A stretch of 64,000 nucleotides of DNA. Origin: Enterococcus wangshanyuanii. Its GTDB lineage: Bacteria; Bacillota; Bacilli; Lactobacillales; Enterococcaceae. The first letter of the stretch is position 1, and every line of letters starts with the position of its first letter. Position numbers and translations under genes: made by a program. This document shows, in pieces, positions 30,976-39,965 of this stretch. The DNA lies in contig NZ_CP021874.1 in assembly GCF_002197645.1 (NCBI RefSeq), positions 3,534,001 to 3,598,000 of the forward strand. Reading direction: 5' to 3'. Under the pieces are notes generated by a model. That model was given only the letters and a program-made list of their open reading frames with translations. It had not been told where the DNA came from and made no database searches.

Positions 30976-31382
30976 ACACTATATAATAGAAGAAACTTTT
31001 TTTATAAAAAATTAGGCGTGGTCATTTTTGACCTAATTCGGCTGTTTTTGGTCAAATTTTACCCATTTTTGACACCTGTTTTTTGGTTAAAAGTAGTAAA
31101 AAAGGTCTCTGTTACGACTCTAACCGTAACATGTAACGATTAACCGTAACAGCTGTACACTTAGAGTATCAAGGTGTTGAGCGATTCTGTTACGGTGTTA
31201 CGGTTACTTGTAACTTCTTTTATATTAATAGTCCTTAAATTTTTTATCTATTATTTATAATATAAAAAAATAGGGTTTTAACCGTAACATTTTCAGTTTA
31301 AAAACGCTGTAACCTTTGAGGCTCTAGGTGTTAGGTGTGTTACGGTTAAAAATGTGAGCAGTAACAAAATGGAGGTGAAACG
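30976..31382. repeat. Iteron cluster TTAACCGTAACA, probable phage replication origin
   Basis: This 407-bp gap has no gene but many copies of TTAACCGTAACA in both orientations: TAACCGTAACA 31121-31131, TTAACCGTAACA 31140-31151, TGTTACGG 31188-31195, TGTTACGGTTA 31196-31206, TTAACCGTAACA 31278-31289 and TGTTACGGTTAA 31338-31349, plus partial TGTAAC/GTTAC copies. An AT-only stretch (31218-31270) lies between the two groups and could be a DNA unwinding element. Position right after the helicase gene fits a replication origin. Confidence 0.7.
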
Positions 31383-31805
31383 TTGAAAGAAGAGAATCAA
31401 GTTAAAAAAAGTTATTTAAAAAGGTATCGACGTTATCAACAAAAAATAAAACGACTTGAAGAAAAACTTCTTGAAATAGATAATCGAATAACAGGAATTA
31501 AAAGTGTTGAGATAAAAGATATGCCTAGTGGTGGTCAAACTGTTACGATTGAAGATTTATTTGTTCAAAAAGAAGAAACGAAAAAAAGAATCAAAAACTT
31601 AACTGACATCAATAAACAAAATCGTTTAGAAATTTATCACTGTATCGATCAGTTAGAAGATGATCGTAGTGCTGAAGTATTAGAATGTTTCTTTATAGAT
31701 TCAATGACCTTTGAAGAAATAGCAGATATGAAACATTATTCAGTAAGGCATATTGTTAGTCTTTATGCTCAAGGTTTAGATAATGTTAAGTTACCTATTT
31801 CATAA
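31383..31805 (+). CDS. Late transcription regulator (RinA/ArpU-like, sigma region 4 fold)
   Basis: The 140-residue protein starts at TTG after AATGGAGGTGAAAC. A long coiled coil (residues 8-90: YRRYQQKIKRLEEKLLEIDN) is followed by a sigma-region-4-like helix-turn-helix (VLECFFIDSMTFEEIADMKH, then YSVRHIVSLYAQGL). This is the plan of DUF1492/RinA-type activators of packaging and morphogenesis genes. The 11-bp-phased TTCA repeats between it and terS are its likely target. Confidence 0.7.
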   Translation: MKEENQVKKSYLKRYRRYQQKIKRLEEKLLEIDNRITGIKSVEIKDMPSGGQTVTIEDLFVQKEETKKRIKNLTDINKQNRLEIYHCIDQLEDDRSAEVLECFFIDSMTFEEIADMKHYSVRHIVSLYAQGLDNVKLPIS

Positions 31806-31807
31806 AC

Positions 31808-31889
31808 AGTTCACTTTCACTTCAGTTTTAGTTCACTTTTTGTTCAGTTTTACTTCATTACTAAAGTTAAAAAATTGTTGTAATATGAT
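31808..31889 (+). promoter_or_regulatory. Phased TTCA repeats and late promoter
   Basis: TTCA occurs at 31810, 31821, 31832, 31843 and 31854, exactly every 11 bp; the alternation TTCAC/TTCAG makes two 22-bp units. A -10 like TATGAT lies at 31884-31889. Sites on one face of the helix just upstream of a weak promoter are what an activator binding site looks like. A terminase recognition (pac) function is the alternative. Confidence 0.55.
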
Positions 31890-31910
31890 AGTATCGAAAA
31901 ATATATGAAG

Positions 31911-31942
31911 GGACATTTCACTTTTTGTGAGGTGTCTTTTTT
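31911..31942 (+). terminator. Hairpin-T-run in the late leader
   Basis: GACATTTCAC (31912-31921) pairs with GTGAGGTGTC (31927-31936), followed by TTTTTT. It lies between the presumed late promoter and terS, so it would act as an attenuator unless transcription is made resistant. Confidence 0.6.
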
Positions 31943-31967
31943 ACTTAAGGTTAAGGAGTTGAGAAAA

Positions 31968-32414
31968 ATGAGAGAAGCAACACGTCAACAAAAACAATTT
32001 ATTGATGAATTCTTGAAATTACGTAAAAAAAATCAAAAACAAGCTGCAATTAACGCTGGATATAGTAAGAAAACTGCTCAAGTTCAATCTTCTCAGCTTC
32101 TTAAGAATCCTTATGTGCTGGAATACCTTGAAATTAGAGAAAAGCAAATTGAAATTGAACTAAAACGTGAGTTTTTCTTTGATGCAATTGAAGCTAGGGA
32201 CGTTATGAGCAAGATTATGAACGATAAATCAGCAAAAGATTCCGATCGATTGACAGCAGCGAGAGATTTCTTGGATCGTGCGGGTTATAAAGCAGTAGAA
32301 ATTCATGAAATTAATGGAAAAGTTGATTTGAATGCTGAAGGATTATCTGATGTTGAATTGGATCAAAAAATTGCAGATCTGAAAAAAGAGATCGGGATGA
32401 TTTCAGATGGATAA
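31968..32414 (+). CDS. terS: Terminase small subunit
   Basis: The start is ATG 31968 (after TTAAGGAGTTGAG); the upstream in-frame start at 31905 lies before the leader hairpin. The 148-residue protein has the terS helix-turn-helix (QQKQFIDEFLKLRKKNQKQA, then GYSKKTAQVQSSQLLKNPYV), and its C-terminal half is helical. It recognises phage DNA and hands it to the large subunit, whose gene overlaps its end. Confidence 0.85.
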   Translation: MREATRQQKQFIDEFLKLRKKNQKQAAINAGYSKKTAQVQSSQLLKNPYVLEYLEIREKQIEIELKREFFFDAIEARDVMSKIMNDKSAKDSDRLTAARDFLDRAGYKAVEIHEINGKVDLNAEGLSDVELDQKIADLKKEIGMISDG

Positions 32415-33876
32415 ATTTGAGTATTATAGAAATTTGAAAGAATTGAAAAAGTTAAAAAGGGAGAAGTTATTACGAAATGCTCGTAGTGACTTTTTTTCAT
32501 ACTGTCAATTAATGGTTCCTGATTTTTATAAGTCTGATCGACAATACTTGAAAAAACTTTGTTACGAGTTTGAAGATTTCATGGATTCTGACGATGACAT
32601 TCTTGTTCTAAATGTACCACCTAGACATGGTAAATCACTAACTGCAGGTCGATTTGTTGAATGGAAGCTAGGTAACAATCCTAAACTTCGAGTAGCTACA
32701 GGATCATATAATGAAGATATGGCAACTGATTTTTCAAAAGAGGTTCGAGATACTATAGCCGAAGAAAGAGTTACAGATGATCAGGTTGTTTATAATGATA
32801 TCTTTCCGAGGGCTAAACTAAAGCATGGGACTTCAGCTGCTAAACGCTGGGCATTACAGGGATCAAAATTATCATATCTAGCAACATCACCTGGTGGTTC
32901 TGGAACTGGTAAAGGGTTTGACTTTATGATTATTGATGATGTTATCAAAGGGATTAAAGAAGCCTTAAATGAAGTTGAATTACAAAAGCACTGGGACTGG
33001 TTTACAAAACAAATGCTATCTCGTGTGGAGTCGGGTGGTAAAATTGCCGTTATTATGACAAGATGGCACTCTAAAGACTTGGCTGGGCACATTATTGATG
33101 AGATGCCAGCCATGGGATACAAAATTAGGACGGTTATCATGCAAGCACTAATTGATGAAAAGACCGAAACTATGCTCTGTTCATCTGTCTTATCTTACAA
33201 AGATTATAAAAAGAAATGTGCTGCAATGGGAATTGATATTGCATCAGCCAACTATCAACAAGTTCCAATTGACCAAAAAGGACGATTGTACCTAGATGGT
33301 TTTAATGAGTATGAACAATCAGATTTACCAGAAATAATTCATACTTATGCTTATACAGATACCGCAGATGAAGGTGACGATAAGCATGCAATGTATATCT
33401 TCGGTCAAACTCTAGATAATAAAGCTTATATTTTGGACATTCTTTATACAGTAGAAGATCAAGGAATAACCAGAGACAAGACCGTTGAAAAACTATATAA
33501 AAATGAAGTGAATACAGCTTGGTTTGAATCTAACAATGGTGGTACTGGATATGCTAGAAGTGTCAGCGATAAGCTCAAAGAAAAATATCGAACAAATCAA
33601 ACTGTAATTAAATGGTTTCACCAATCAAAAAATAAAAAAGCTAGAATAATTACGAATGCACCTTGGATCATGGAAAATGTATTTTTCCCTAAAGGATGGA
33701 AGCATCGTTGGCCAGAACTCTATGAAGATTTAATGTCTTATCAAAAACAAGGTAAAAATAAACATGATGATGCACCAGATGGGCTAACTGGCATTGCAGA
33801 AATTTGCGCGAATAAATTGAGAGCTTCGACTCAATCAAAAAAACAAAAATATAAACAAGTTAAACGAATGTTTTAA
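32407..33876 (+). CDS. terL: Terminase large subunit
   Basis: The 489-residue protein has the packaging ATPase (Walker A LNVPPRHGKSLTAG about residues 72-85, Walker B DFMIIDDVIKG about 176) and a C-terminal RNase H-fold nuclease (YTDTADEGDDKHAMYIFG about 318, ESNNGGTGYA about 375, HDDAPDGLTGIAE about 458). It pumps DNA into the prohead through the portal and cuts the concatemer. Phage type (headful or cos) cannot be told from sequence alone. Confidence 0.92.
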   Translation: MDKFEYYRNLKELKKLKREKLLRNARSDFFSYCQLMVPDFYKSDRQYLKKLCYEFEDFMDSDDDILVLNVPPRHGKSLTAGRFVEWKLGNNPKLRVATGSYNEDMATDFSKEVRDTIAEERVTDDQVVYNDIFPRAKLKHGTSAAKRWALQGSKLSYLATSPGGSGTGKGFDFMIIDDVIKGIKEALNEVELQKHWDWFTKQMLSRVESGGKIAVIMTRWHSKDLAGHIIDEMPAMGYKIRTVIMQALIDEKTETMLCSSVLSYKDYKKKCAAMGIDIASANYQQVPIDQKGRLYLDGFNEYEQSDLPEIIHTYAYTDTADEGDDKHAMYIFGQTLDNKAYILDILYTVEDQGITRDKTVEKLYKNEVNTAWFESNNGGTGYARSVSDKLKEKYRTNQTVIKWFHQSKNKKARIITNAPWIMENVFFPKGWKHRWPELYEDLMSYQKQGKNKHDDAPDGLTGIAEICANKLRASTQSKKQKYKQVKRMF

Positions 33877-33889
33877 AGGAGTGTGAAAA

Positions 33890-35458
33890 ATGGAAAATCA
33901 AAAAATATCAGATGAAACATATGAAGAATCAAGTGATAATACTTTAAAAGTAAACGAGTTTGAACATGCTTCAGACATTCGATATTCTAGTGATGTGACT
34001 GAGAATTACGTCAGTTTCGGTGTAGAATCGAATATTCATTATCGATATAGTTCTGCTGAAGAACTTCTGGATAATCCTGATATTTTAGCAAAGATGATTT
34101 ATCATCACTATCAACATCAAGTTCCTCGTCTGCAGGTATTGGATGATTATTACAAGGCTAAAAATACGAATATCATTAAAAATCGTAGACGAAAGGAGCC
34201 AGAGAAAGCTGATCATCGTTCAGCTCATAACTTTGGCAAAGTTCTTGCCACATTTGACGTAGGTTATAATACGGGAAACCCAATCAAGGTACAAATTAAA
34301 CCTAAAAAGAGACAGACAGTCATTGATGATTTTAATCTGGATAATGACATTGATGGTCTGAATGGTGAACTTTGGTTAGATATGGATAAATACGGACGCG
34401 CTTATGAAGTGATCTATCGTGATGAAGATGACGTTGACTATGTTGATCTATGCAATGTCTTTGAGACGTTTGTTATTTATGATACATCGGTGAAGCGGAG
34501 ACCGATCGCAGCTGTTCGATATCCTAAAACTAAGTTTACAGTGGATGCTGATAAACAATATATACAGCCAATAATCTACACTGAAGACAAGATCATAACT
34601 TATGAAGAAACTATTCTCTCTGCAATCCAACTTAAAAATCCCGATGAAGCACCTCATGAATACAAAGAGGTTCAGATTACTGAATTTTCACCGAATCGTT
34701 TCAGAATGGGCTTATATGAAGATGTTCTTTCATTAATAGATTTATATGATGCTGGTCAATCAGATACAGCAAACTACATGACGGATCTCAATGATGCCTT
34801 GCTGGTTATTAGCGGGGACATTGATGCAGCTGGTATGACATCTGAAGATGCTGCCAAACAAAAAGAAGCCAATATGCTTTTGCTTGAATCAGGAACAGAT
34901 ATCAACGGTAATAAAACATCAATTAATGCTGGGTATATTTACAAGCAGTATGATGTTAATGGGGTGGAAGCTTATAAAGAAAGAGTTAGAAAAGGAATCC
35001 ATGAAATTTCTATGGTTCCGGATTTGACCGATACAAACTTTTCTGGTGTCCAGTCCGGTGAAGCTATGAAGTATAAAATGTTTGGATTTAACCAAATGAC
35101 GGCAGTGAAGCAGAGACTATTTAAAAAAAGTCTTGTGCGGCGCTATCGTCTTTTATTTAACCTAAAATCAAGTGTTTCTGAGATTGATAACTCTGATTTA
35201 AAGGGGTTACGGATTGTATTTACTCCAAATCTACCAAAAGCAATTCTTGAAGAGTTAAAAACATTAGTTGATTCTGGTGCTGAACTTAGTCAAGAGACCA
35301 TTTTAGGTCTAGCATCATTTATTGATGATGTTCAAGCCGAAATGGATCGGGTAAAGAAAGAATCTGAATCCACTCCAAGAACTGATCAAGAAAAAGCACA
35401 GTTAAAAAAAGAACAGGCAGAATTTTTAGCCAAACAGGATCAACCGAAGGAGGACTGA
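33890..35458 (+). CDS. Portal protein (SPP1 Gp6-like)
   Basis: The 522-residue protein follows AAAGGAGTGTG. It shows the SPP1-type portal pattern: MIYHHYQHQVPRLQVLDDYY, NTNIIKNRRRKEPEKADHRS, then NYMTDLNDALLVISGDI and FSGVQSGEAMKYKMFG. The C-terminal tail is charged and coiled. As a dodecamer it forms the DNA channel at one capsid vertex. Confidence 0.88.
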   Translation: MENQKISDETYEESSDNTLKVNEFEHASDIRYSSDVTENYVSFGVESNIHYRYSSAEELLDNPDILAKMIYHHYQHQVPRLQVLDDYYKAKNTNIIKNRRRKEPEKADHRSAHNFGKVLATFDVGYNTGNPIKVQIKPKKRQTVIDDFNLDNDIDGLNGELWLDMDKYGRAYEVIYRDEDDVDYVDLCNVFETFVIYDTSVKRRPIAAVRYPKTKFTVDADKQYIQPIIYTEDKIITYEETILSAIQLKNPDEAPHEYKEVQITEFSPNRFRMGLYEDVLSLIDLYDAGQSDTANYMTDLNDALLVISGDIDAAGMTSEDAAKQKEANMLLLESGTDINGNKTSINAGYIYKQYDVNGVEAYKERVRKGIHEISMVPDLTDTNFSGVQSGEAMKYKMFGFNQMTAVKQRLFKKSLVRRYRLLFNLKSSVSEIDNSDLKGLRIVFTPNLPKAILEELKTLVDSGAELSQETILGLASFIDDVQAEMDRVKKESESTPRTDQEKAQLKKEQAEFLAKQDQPKED

Positions 35459-35463
35459 TCTAA

Positions 35464-36405
35464 ATGTCCTATTTAAAAGATCGGGAAGATGCATGGATTA
35501 AAGAACAAATCAAACTTGATAAAGTCCGTGAAAAGGAAATAATAAAACAACTGCAGCATGCTATTGATTCTATTCAAACGGAAATTGATGCAAACTGGGA
35601 TAGATTTTCTAATGGTCAACAGATTACGATCAGTGAAGCTCGAAAGCGTGCAGCGAAAATGGACGTGGAACGATTCCAGCGTAAAGCAAAAGAATATGTT
35701 GAGAATAAGGATTTTAGCCCCCAAGCAAACAAAGAGCTTAAAATCTACAATCTTGTTATGAGAGTTTCACGTTTAGAACTGCTTAAGGCTCAAATCGGGC
35801 TAGAATTGGTTACTCTGTTTGATGGCTTGGATAAATGGGGTTATAGCCAACTGTCATCTGCTGCCAAGGAAGAATATCTTCGTCAAGCCGGTATCTTGGG
35901 CAGCACTCTGGATGAAAACTATTCTAAAAAAGTTTCTTCTATTGTAAATGCTTTTTTTAAGTCCAGAGAGTATGCATCATTCAGTGATAATATCTGGCAA
36001 AACTTCACTGAAATGAAAGCTGATTTAGAAAAATTGCTGACAAAAGCAATTACTCAAGGTAAAAATCCTAGAACTGTAGCTAGCGAACTTGCAAAGTTCT
36101 TAAAGCCTAACCAAGAAAACATCCGTTACAAACTCAATCGATTAATGATCACTGAAATGACGGCGATCCAAACTGACATTCAAAAGCAAAGCTATTTGGA
36201 TGCTGAAATAGAAGATTATGATTATATCGCTGAGCCTTCTGCTTGTGAGATATGTAAAAAAGTAGCTATAGGAAGTCCCTATAAAGTGGTAAAAATGGTT
36301 AAGGGTGTGAACGCTCCGTTTATGCATCCGTTTTGCAAATGCTCTACTGCACCACATGTTGATCGTGATTCGTTTGAAAAAACATTAAAGAAACGAGGGT
36401 TATGA
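35464..36405 (+). CDS. Minor head protein (SPP1 Gp7/Mu GpF-like)
   Basis: The 313-residue protein is helical and ends with the Mu F-like head morphogenesis motif: LMITEMTAIQTDIQKQSYLD, then EPSACEICKKVA and MHPFCKCSTAPHVD, where the Cys/His set probably binds zinc. It starts six bases after the portal stop, the standard portal-minor head gene order, and takes part in DNA ejection or prohead assembly. Confidence 0.85.
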   Translation: MSYLKDREDAWIKEQIKLDKVREKEIIKQLQHAIDSIQTEIDANWDRFSNGQQITISEARKRAAKMDVERFQRKAKEYVENKDFSPQANKELKIYNLVMRVSRLELLKAQIGLELVTLFDGLDKWGYSQLSSAAKEEYLRQAGILGSTLDENYSKKVSSIVNAFFKSREYASFSDNIWQNFTEMKADLEKLLTKAITQGKNPRTVASELAKFLKPNQENIRYKLNRLMITEMTAIQTDIQKQSYLDAEIEDYDYIAEPSACEICKKVAIGSPYKVVKMVKGVNAPFMHPFCKCSTAPHVDRDSFEKTLKKRGL

Positions 36406-36406
36406 A

Positions 36407-36697
36407 ATGGCTAAAGAAAAGTATGTATGTAATAAGTGCGGCAAGCACACTCCGTTTGTTCAAGAAGTAGAAAATTTGCCAGATGGTGTGGAACGTCATT
36501 ATGCTGGATGCCAATCATGTGGTTATCAGTCAACAATCTTCTATATCGATTCTGAGATTAAATCCCTAATGTACCAACAAAAGAACACGGCTTTTGGTAC
36601 GAAAAAGAAAGAACGGTTAACGAAACAGATTCAAGGTCTTATGGACGATCTGAAACAAAAAATAGAAAGCAAGGGTGAAAATGATGAAAACAAATAA
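36407..36697 (+). CDS. Zinc-ribbon head-module protein
   Basis: The 96-residue protein has an N-terminal zinc ribbon (VCNKCGKHTPFVQE, then AGCQSCGYQSTIFYI) and a C-terminal helix (RLTKQIQGLMDDLKQKIESK). Small zinc-ribbon proteins between minor head and scaffold genes occur in related prophages without known function. The start lies one base after the minor head stop. Confidence 0.6.
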   Translation: MAKEKYVCNKCGKHTPFVQEVENLPDGVERHYAGCQSCGYQSTIFYIDSEIKSLMYQQKNTAFGTKKKERLTKQIQGLMDDLKQKIESKGENDENK

Positions 36698-36959
36698 TAA
36701 AGAAAAATTAATGGATTTGGCAGTTGATATTCTCACCGACACAAACATTAATGAACTAGAGACCGTCGACGTTTCTGAAACCCACTATGACGATGGTTCA
36801 GTTGGAGTATCTATCAATCTAACTTATCCAGCAGTCAAAGTCGAAAAAAATCAGTTAACTACAACAGTTGAAATTGATGGAGAAGCAATTGCAAAGAAAA
36901 TTTCAGATGCAATTTCTACAGATAAGATAAAAAGAAATGCTATATCGAATAGAATGTAG
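36681..36959 (+). CDS. 92-residue head-module hypothetical protein
   Basis: The start lies at one of the ATGs at 36681/36684, inside the end of the zinc-ribbon gene. The protein (LMDLAVDILTDTNINELETV, then VSINLTYPAVKVEKNQLTTT) is mixed alpha/beta and acidic. It ends before a terminator. No family is recognised. Confidence 0.5.
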   Translation: MMKTNNKEKLMDLAVDILTDTNINELETVDVSETHYDDGSVGVSINLTYPAVKVEKNQLTTTVEIDGEAIAKKISDAISTDKIKRNAISNRM

Positions 36960-36964
36960 TTTTA

Positions 36965-36991
36965 AGTCTAGTTGATCACTAGGCTTTTTAT
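36965..36991 (+). terminator. Weak terminator before the scaffold gene
   Basis: AGTCTAGT (36965-36972) pairs with ACTAGGCT (36978-36985) and is followed by TTTTTATT. It may tune expression between early head genes and scaffold/capsid. Confidence 0.5.
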
Positions 36992-37093
36992 TATGCCTTT
37001 TCTTGCTGAAGGCGTTAAAGAACAGCTTGTTTCGGCTGACTGGCGTAACTAGTCAAATTTATCGGGTAGCGGCGTAACCGTGGAGGAATAATC

Positions 37094-37708
37094 ATGAAAA
37101 AACGTTTATTAATGCCATTACATTTACAATTCTTTGCTGATCCAGATGGAGGTAGCGGTGAACCAGGAGGAACAGGAACTCCGCCAGCAGGTGATCCCAA
37201 TCCGAATGATCCAGCGAATCCTGATGATCCAGATGGAGCTGGTAATGGAGACAAAACTTTTACTCGTGATGAAGTAGCAAAAATGATTGCTGCTGAGAAA
37301 AACAAAGCTTTTAAAGCTTGGGAAAAAGAGCAACAAGAGAAGCAGGCTGAAGCTGAAAAACTAGCCAAGATGAATGCTCAGGAAAAGGCTGAACATGAGA
37401 AGAAACAATTAGAAGCGAAAATTGCAGAATTGGAACGTGGTCAGACTTTAGCCGCTATGACAACAGAAGCATCTAAAATGCTGTCAGAAGCTAGTTTGCC
37501 ACATGATGATGATTTACTCAGCTTGATTGTTTCAGATGATGCAGAAGCTACTAAGGGAGCTGTGGCGATCATTACGAACTTTGTATCTAAGATCAAAAAA
37601 GAAAATGCTCGTCAACAAACTCCAGCTGCTGGCGGTCAGTTCGATACAAGCGGAAATAAAAAAATGTCGACAGCAGAGTTAGCAAAACAAACACGAATTA
37701 TAAAATAG
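37094..37708 (+). CDS. Capsid scaffolding protein (DUF4355-like)
   Basis: The 204-residue protein follows GTGGAGGAATAATC. It has an N-terminal LHLQFFADPD motif, a Gly/Pro/Asp-rich linker, and a long charged coiled coil (FTRDEVAKMIAAEKNKAFKA, then EKEQQEKQAEAEKLAKMNAQ) typical of phage scaffolds. The C-terminus is basic, as needed to contact capsid protein. It directly precedes the major capsid gene, which also starts with MDLQTFA. Confidence 0.8.
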   Translation: MKKRLLMPLHLQFFADPDGGSGEPGGTGTPPAGDPNPNDPANPDDPDGAGNGDKTFTRDEVAKMIAAEKNKAFKAWEKEQQEKQAEAEKLAKMNAQEKAEHEKKQLEAKIAELERGQTLAAMTTEASKMLSEASLPHDDDLLSLIVSDDAEATKGAVAIITNFVSKIKKENARQQTPAAGGQFDTSGNKKMSTAELAKQTRIIK

Positions 37709-37720
37709 GAGGATTCACAC

Positions 37721-38656
37721 ATGAAAAAGAACTTAATGAAAATGGATTTACAAACTTTTGCAGTACCAAAATTTACACCTGATCACGCTAAATTGTATGA
37801 ACAAATGGATGGAACAATTCCTGATAAGTACAATGAATTGATCTTAAAAGAAGTTATGGAAAACTCTAAAATGATGCAGCTGGCAAAATATGAAGAAATG
37901 GACGGAAAAGAAAAAGAGTTCCAATATTTTGCTGAAGGACCAGGAGCTTACTGGGTAGGTGAGGCAGAAAAGATCAAAACATCTACTGCAAAATGGTTAA
38001 CAGTAAAAATGGTAGCGAAAAAAGCGGCTGTCATTGTTTTAGCTTCTCGTGAATATTTACAATATGAACGCTCAACATTCTTTGATGAAATGCGACCAAA
38101 AATTGCAGAAGCTATTTATAAGAAGATTGATGCTGCAACTATCTTGAATCAAGAAAATCCATTTCCACAATCGATTGATCAATCTGCGGTGTCGGCAGGA
38201 CATGTTCTTGAAACTGATTTGACTTATGACGCTGTTATTGAATTGCAAGATCTTTTAGAAGAAGAAGACTTTGAACCAAATGCGTTCATCTCTACACGAA
38301 AAAATCGTAAAACGTTACGTGAAGCTTCTAAGGTGATTGGAAATCAAACAGAATTAATTTATGACCGAAATAACAATACACTCGATGGATTACCGGTTGT
38401 TGATCTAAAAGCACAGGAAAAAGGAACATTATACACTGGTGACTTTGATCATATGTTTTATGGTATTCCGTATAACTTGTCTTATAAAATCTCAGAAGAA
38501 GCGCAACTTTCAACTATCGTTGATGAAAATGAAGATCCGATCAACCTGTTCGAGCGTGAAATGATGGCTATGCGTGTAACAATGGATATTGGTTTCATGC
38601 TTGTTAAGGATGGCGCATTCGCTAAAATCAAATCTAAAGAAATTCCGGAAGGGTAG
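37721..38656 (+). CDS. Major capsid protein
   Basis: The 311-residue protein has the HK97-fold pattern of SPP1/phi-type capsids: FAEGPGAYWVGEAEKIKTST, VKMVAKKAAVIVLASREYLQ, then FISTRKNRKTLREASKVIGN and LFEREMMAMRVTMDIGFMLV. It sits right after the scaffold with a strong ribosome site (AGGAGGATTC). It forms the icosahedral shell. Confidence 0.88.
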   Translation: MKKNLMKMDLQTFAVPKFTPDHAKLYEQMDGTIPDKYNELILKEVMENSKMMQLAKYEEMDGKEKEFQYFAEGPGAYWVGEAEKIKTSTAKWLTVKMVAKKAAVIVLASREYLQYERSTFFDEMRPKIAEAIYKKIDAATILNQENPFPQSIDQSAVSAGHVLETDLTYDAVIELQDLLEEEDFEPNAFISTRKNRKTLREASKVIGNQTELIYDRNNNTLDGLPVVDLKAQEKGTLYTGDFDHMFYGIPYNLSYKISEEAQLSTIVDENEDPINLFEREMMAMRVTMDIGFMLVKDGAFAKIKSKEIPEG

Positions 38657-38665
38657 GTAAACAAA

Positions 38666-38920
38666 ATGAGAGTAACGGTAAATCAAGTATTTCGTGACAT
38701 TCATACAAAAGAAGTGTATGAAGTTGGCCAAATTATTGAAATGACTGACGATCGTTATGATGAGATCATTGAAAATTTAGGTGATGGTTTTATTCAGATT
38801 GTTGAAGAAGGATTTCCAAAAATGATCAAGCGTGGACATTATGAATTATCTAACGGAGAACAAATTGAAGCAAATAAACAGGAAGCTGTTCAAGCAGAAG
38901 CAGCTCTTTCGGCTGAGTAG
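38666..38920 (+). CDS. 84-residue head protein
   Basis: This small acidic protein (VTVNQVFRDIHTKEVYEVGQ, then RYDEIIENLGDGFIQIVEEG) follows the capsid gene, a place often filled by a small decoration or unassigned head protein. The family is not certain. The start ATG lies nine bases after the capsid stop. Confidence 0.6.
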   Translation: MRVTVNQVFRDIHTKEVYEVGQIIEMTDDRYDEIIENLGDGFIQIVEEGFPKMIKRGHYELSNGEQIEANKQEAVQAEAALSAE

Positions 38921-38930
38921 GTGACTATTT

Positions 38931-39278
38931 ATGGCAGATGAAACTAATTCAATTGCTACAGATGTCAAGACGTTGTTAGAAGGTAATGTTGACGATAAAC
39001 TCTCGGTAATCGAACGCAGGACGAAAGAACGGCTGCGTTCCTTGCTTGGTGATCCGGAAAGCATCCCCTCGCAATTTGAATATATTTCTTATGAGGTAAC
39101 TCTTAAACGATTCAATAGAATCGGTAATGAGGGGATGCAGTCGTATTCTCAAGAAGGTTTGTCTATGGCGTTTCCTGACTCTGACTTTTCAGAATACCAA
39201 GACACAATCGACAAGTATCGCCGGAAAGATGAGGAAGCCTTTTACAAACCGAAAAAAGGAGTGTTCCGATTCAAATGA
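38931..39278 (+). CDS. Head-tail connector, Gp15/Gp6-like adaptor
   Basis: The 115-residue helical protein (DVKTLLEGNVDDKLSVIERR, then FEYISYEVTLKRFNRIGNEG, ending EAFYKPKKGVFRFK) has the size, order and motif style of the phage connector (SPP1 Gp15-like) that binds beneath the portal. It overlaps the next gene by four bases. Confidence 0.75.
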   Translation: MADETNSIATDVKTLLEGNVDDKLSVIERRTKERLRSLLGDPESIPSQFEYISYEVTLKRFNRIGNEGMQSYSQEGLSMAFPDSDFSEYQDTIDKYRRKDEEAFYKPKKGVFRFK

Positions 39279-39592
39279 GATACGATAAATCAATTGTGTT
39301 CGTAGCGGAATCATCTGATTCTCACTATGATTCTGATCTTGGTGAGTGGGTAGAATCTGAACCGAAGCGAACAGATACCACTGCAAATGTCACAGATTTG
39401 GGAACTGATCGATCGGTTGCCATCTTTGGAACAATTAAAGAAGGGGCTAAGGTCATCCGGACACAGCCTCTTTTTTCTGTTCCAGAATGGGATTATATCG
39501 AATACCTTGATAAAACTTATCAGCTAGTAACTGAACGAGTTCCCCAGGAGCGCCACAGTTTAATTGTTCAGGAAGTGATCAAAGATGGGTAA
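39275..39592 (+). CDS. Head closure/stopper protein (Gp16-like)
   Basis: This beta-rich 105-residue protein (RYDKSIVFVAESSDSHYDSD, then EWDYIEYLDKTYQLVTERVP) fits the head-tail joining stopper that seals DNA in the filled head. Gene overlaps on both sides agree with a fixed order of connector proteins. Confidence 0.7.
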   Translation: MRYDKSIVFVAESSDSHYDSDLGEWVESEPKRTDTTANVTDLGTDRSVAIFGTIKEGAKVIRTQPLFSVPEWDYIEYLDKTYQLVTERVPQERHSLIVQEVIKDG

Positions 39593-39965
39593 GGGATCAT
39601 TTAAAATAAACGGCCTTGCTGGTCTTTCAAAAAAATTAAAAAAGAATGCCAGTATGGATGATGTTAAAACAATCGTAAAAACAAATACTGCAGAACTAAC
39701 AGCAGAAATGCAAAGAGAATCTCAAATCGTTTTGACTGGACACTGGGAAGGTAAGAAGTTTGTCAAACCAACAGGCGCAACCAAACGAAGTATTACTATG
39801 CATATGTCAAACAATGGTTTTGCTGGCCACAGTGGACCAAAAACAGAGTATGCACCTTACTTGATCCGTGGTACTAGATATATGGTTAAGCGTGATTTCT
39901 TCTTGCCACCACTTCGAAAGCAAAAACAGAAATTTAGATCTGACTTAGAAAGGTTGATGCAGTAG
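39585..39965 (+). CDS. HK97 Gp10-like tail completion protein
   Basis: The 126-residue basic protein (GSFKINGLAGLSKKLKKNAS, then EYAPYLIRGTRYMVKRDFFL then PPLRKQKQKF) has the HK97 Gp10 signature, including the conserved Y-x-x-Y/G-T-R-x-M-x-x-R and PFLxP-like end. It functions at the head-tail joint. Confidence 0.8.
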   Translation: MGKGSFKINGLAGLSKKLKKNASMDDVKTIVKTNTAELTAEMQRESQIVLTGHWEGKKFVKPTGATKRSITMHMSNNGFAGHSGPKTEYAPYLIRGTRYMVKRDFFLPPLRKQKQKFRSDLERLMQ

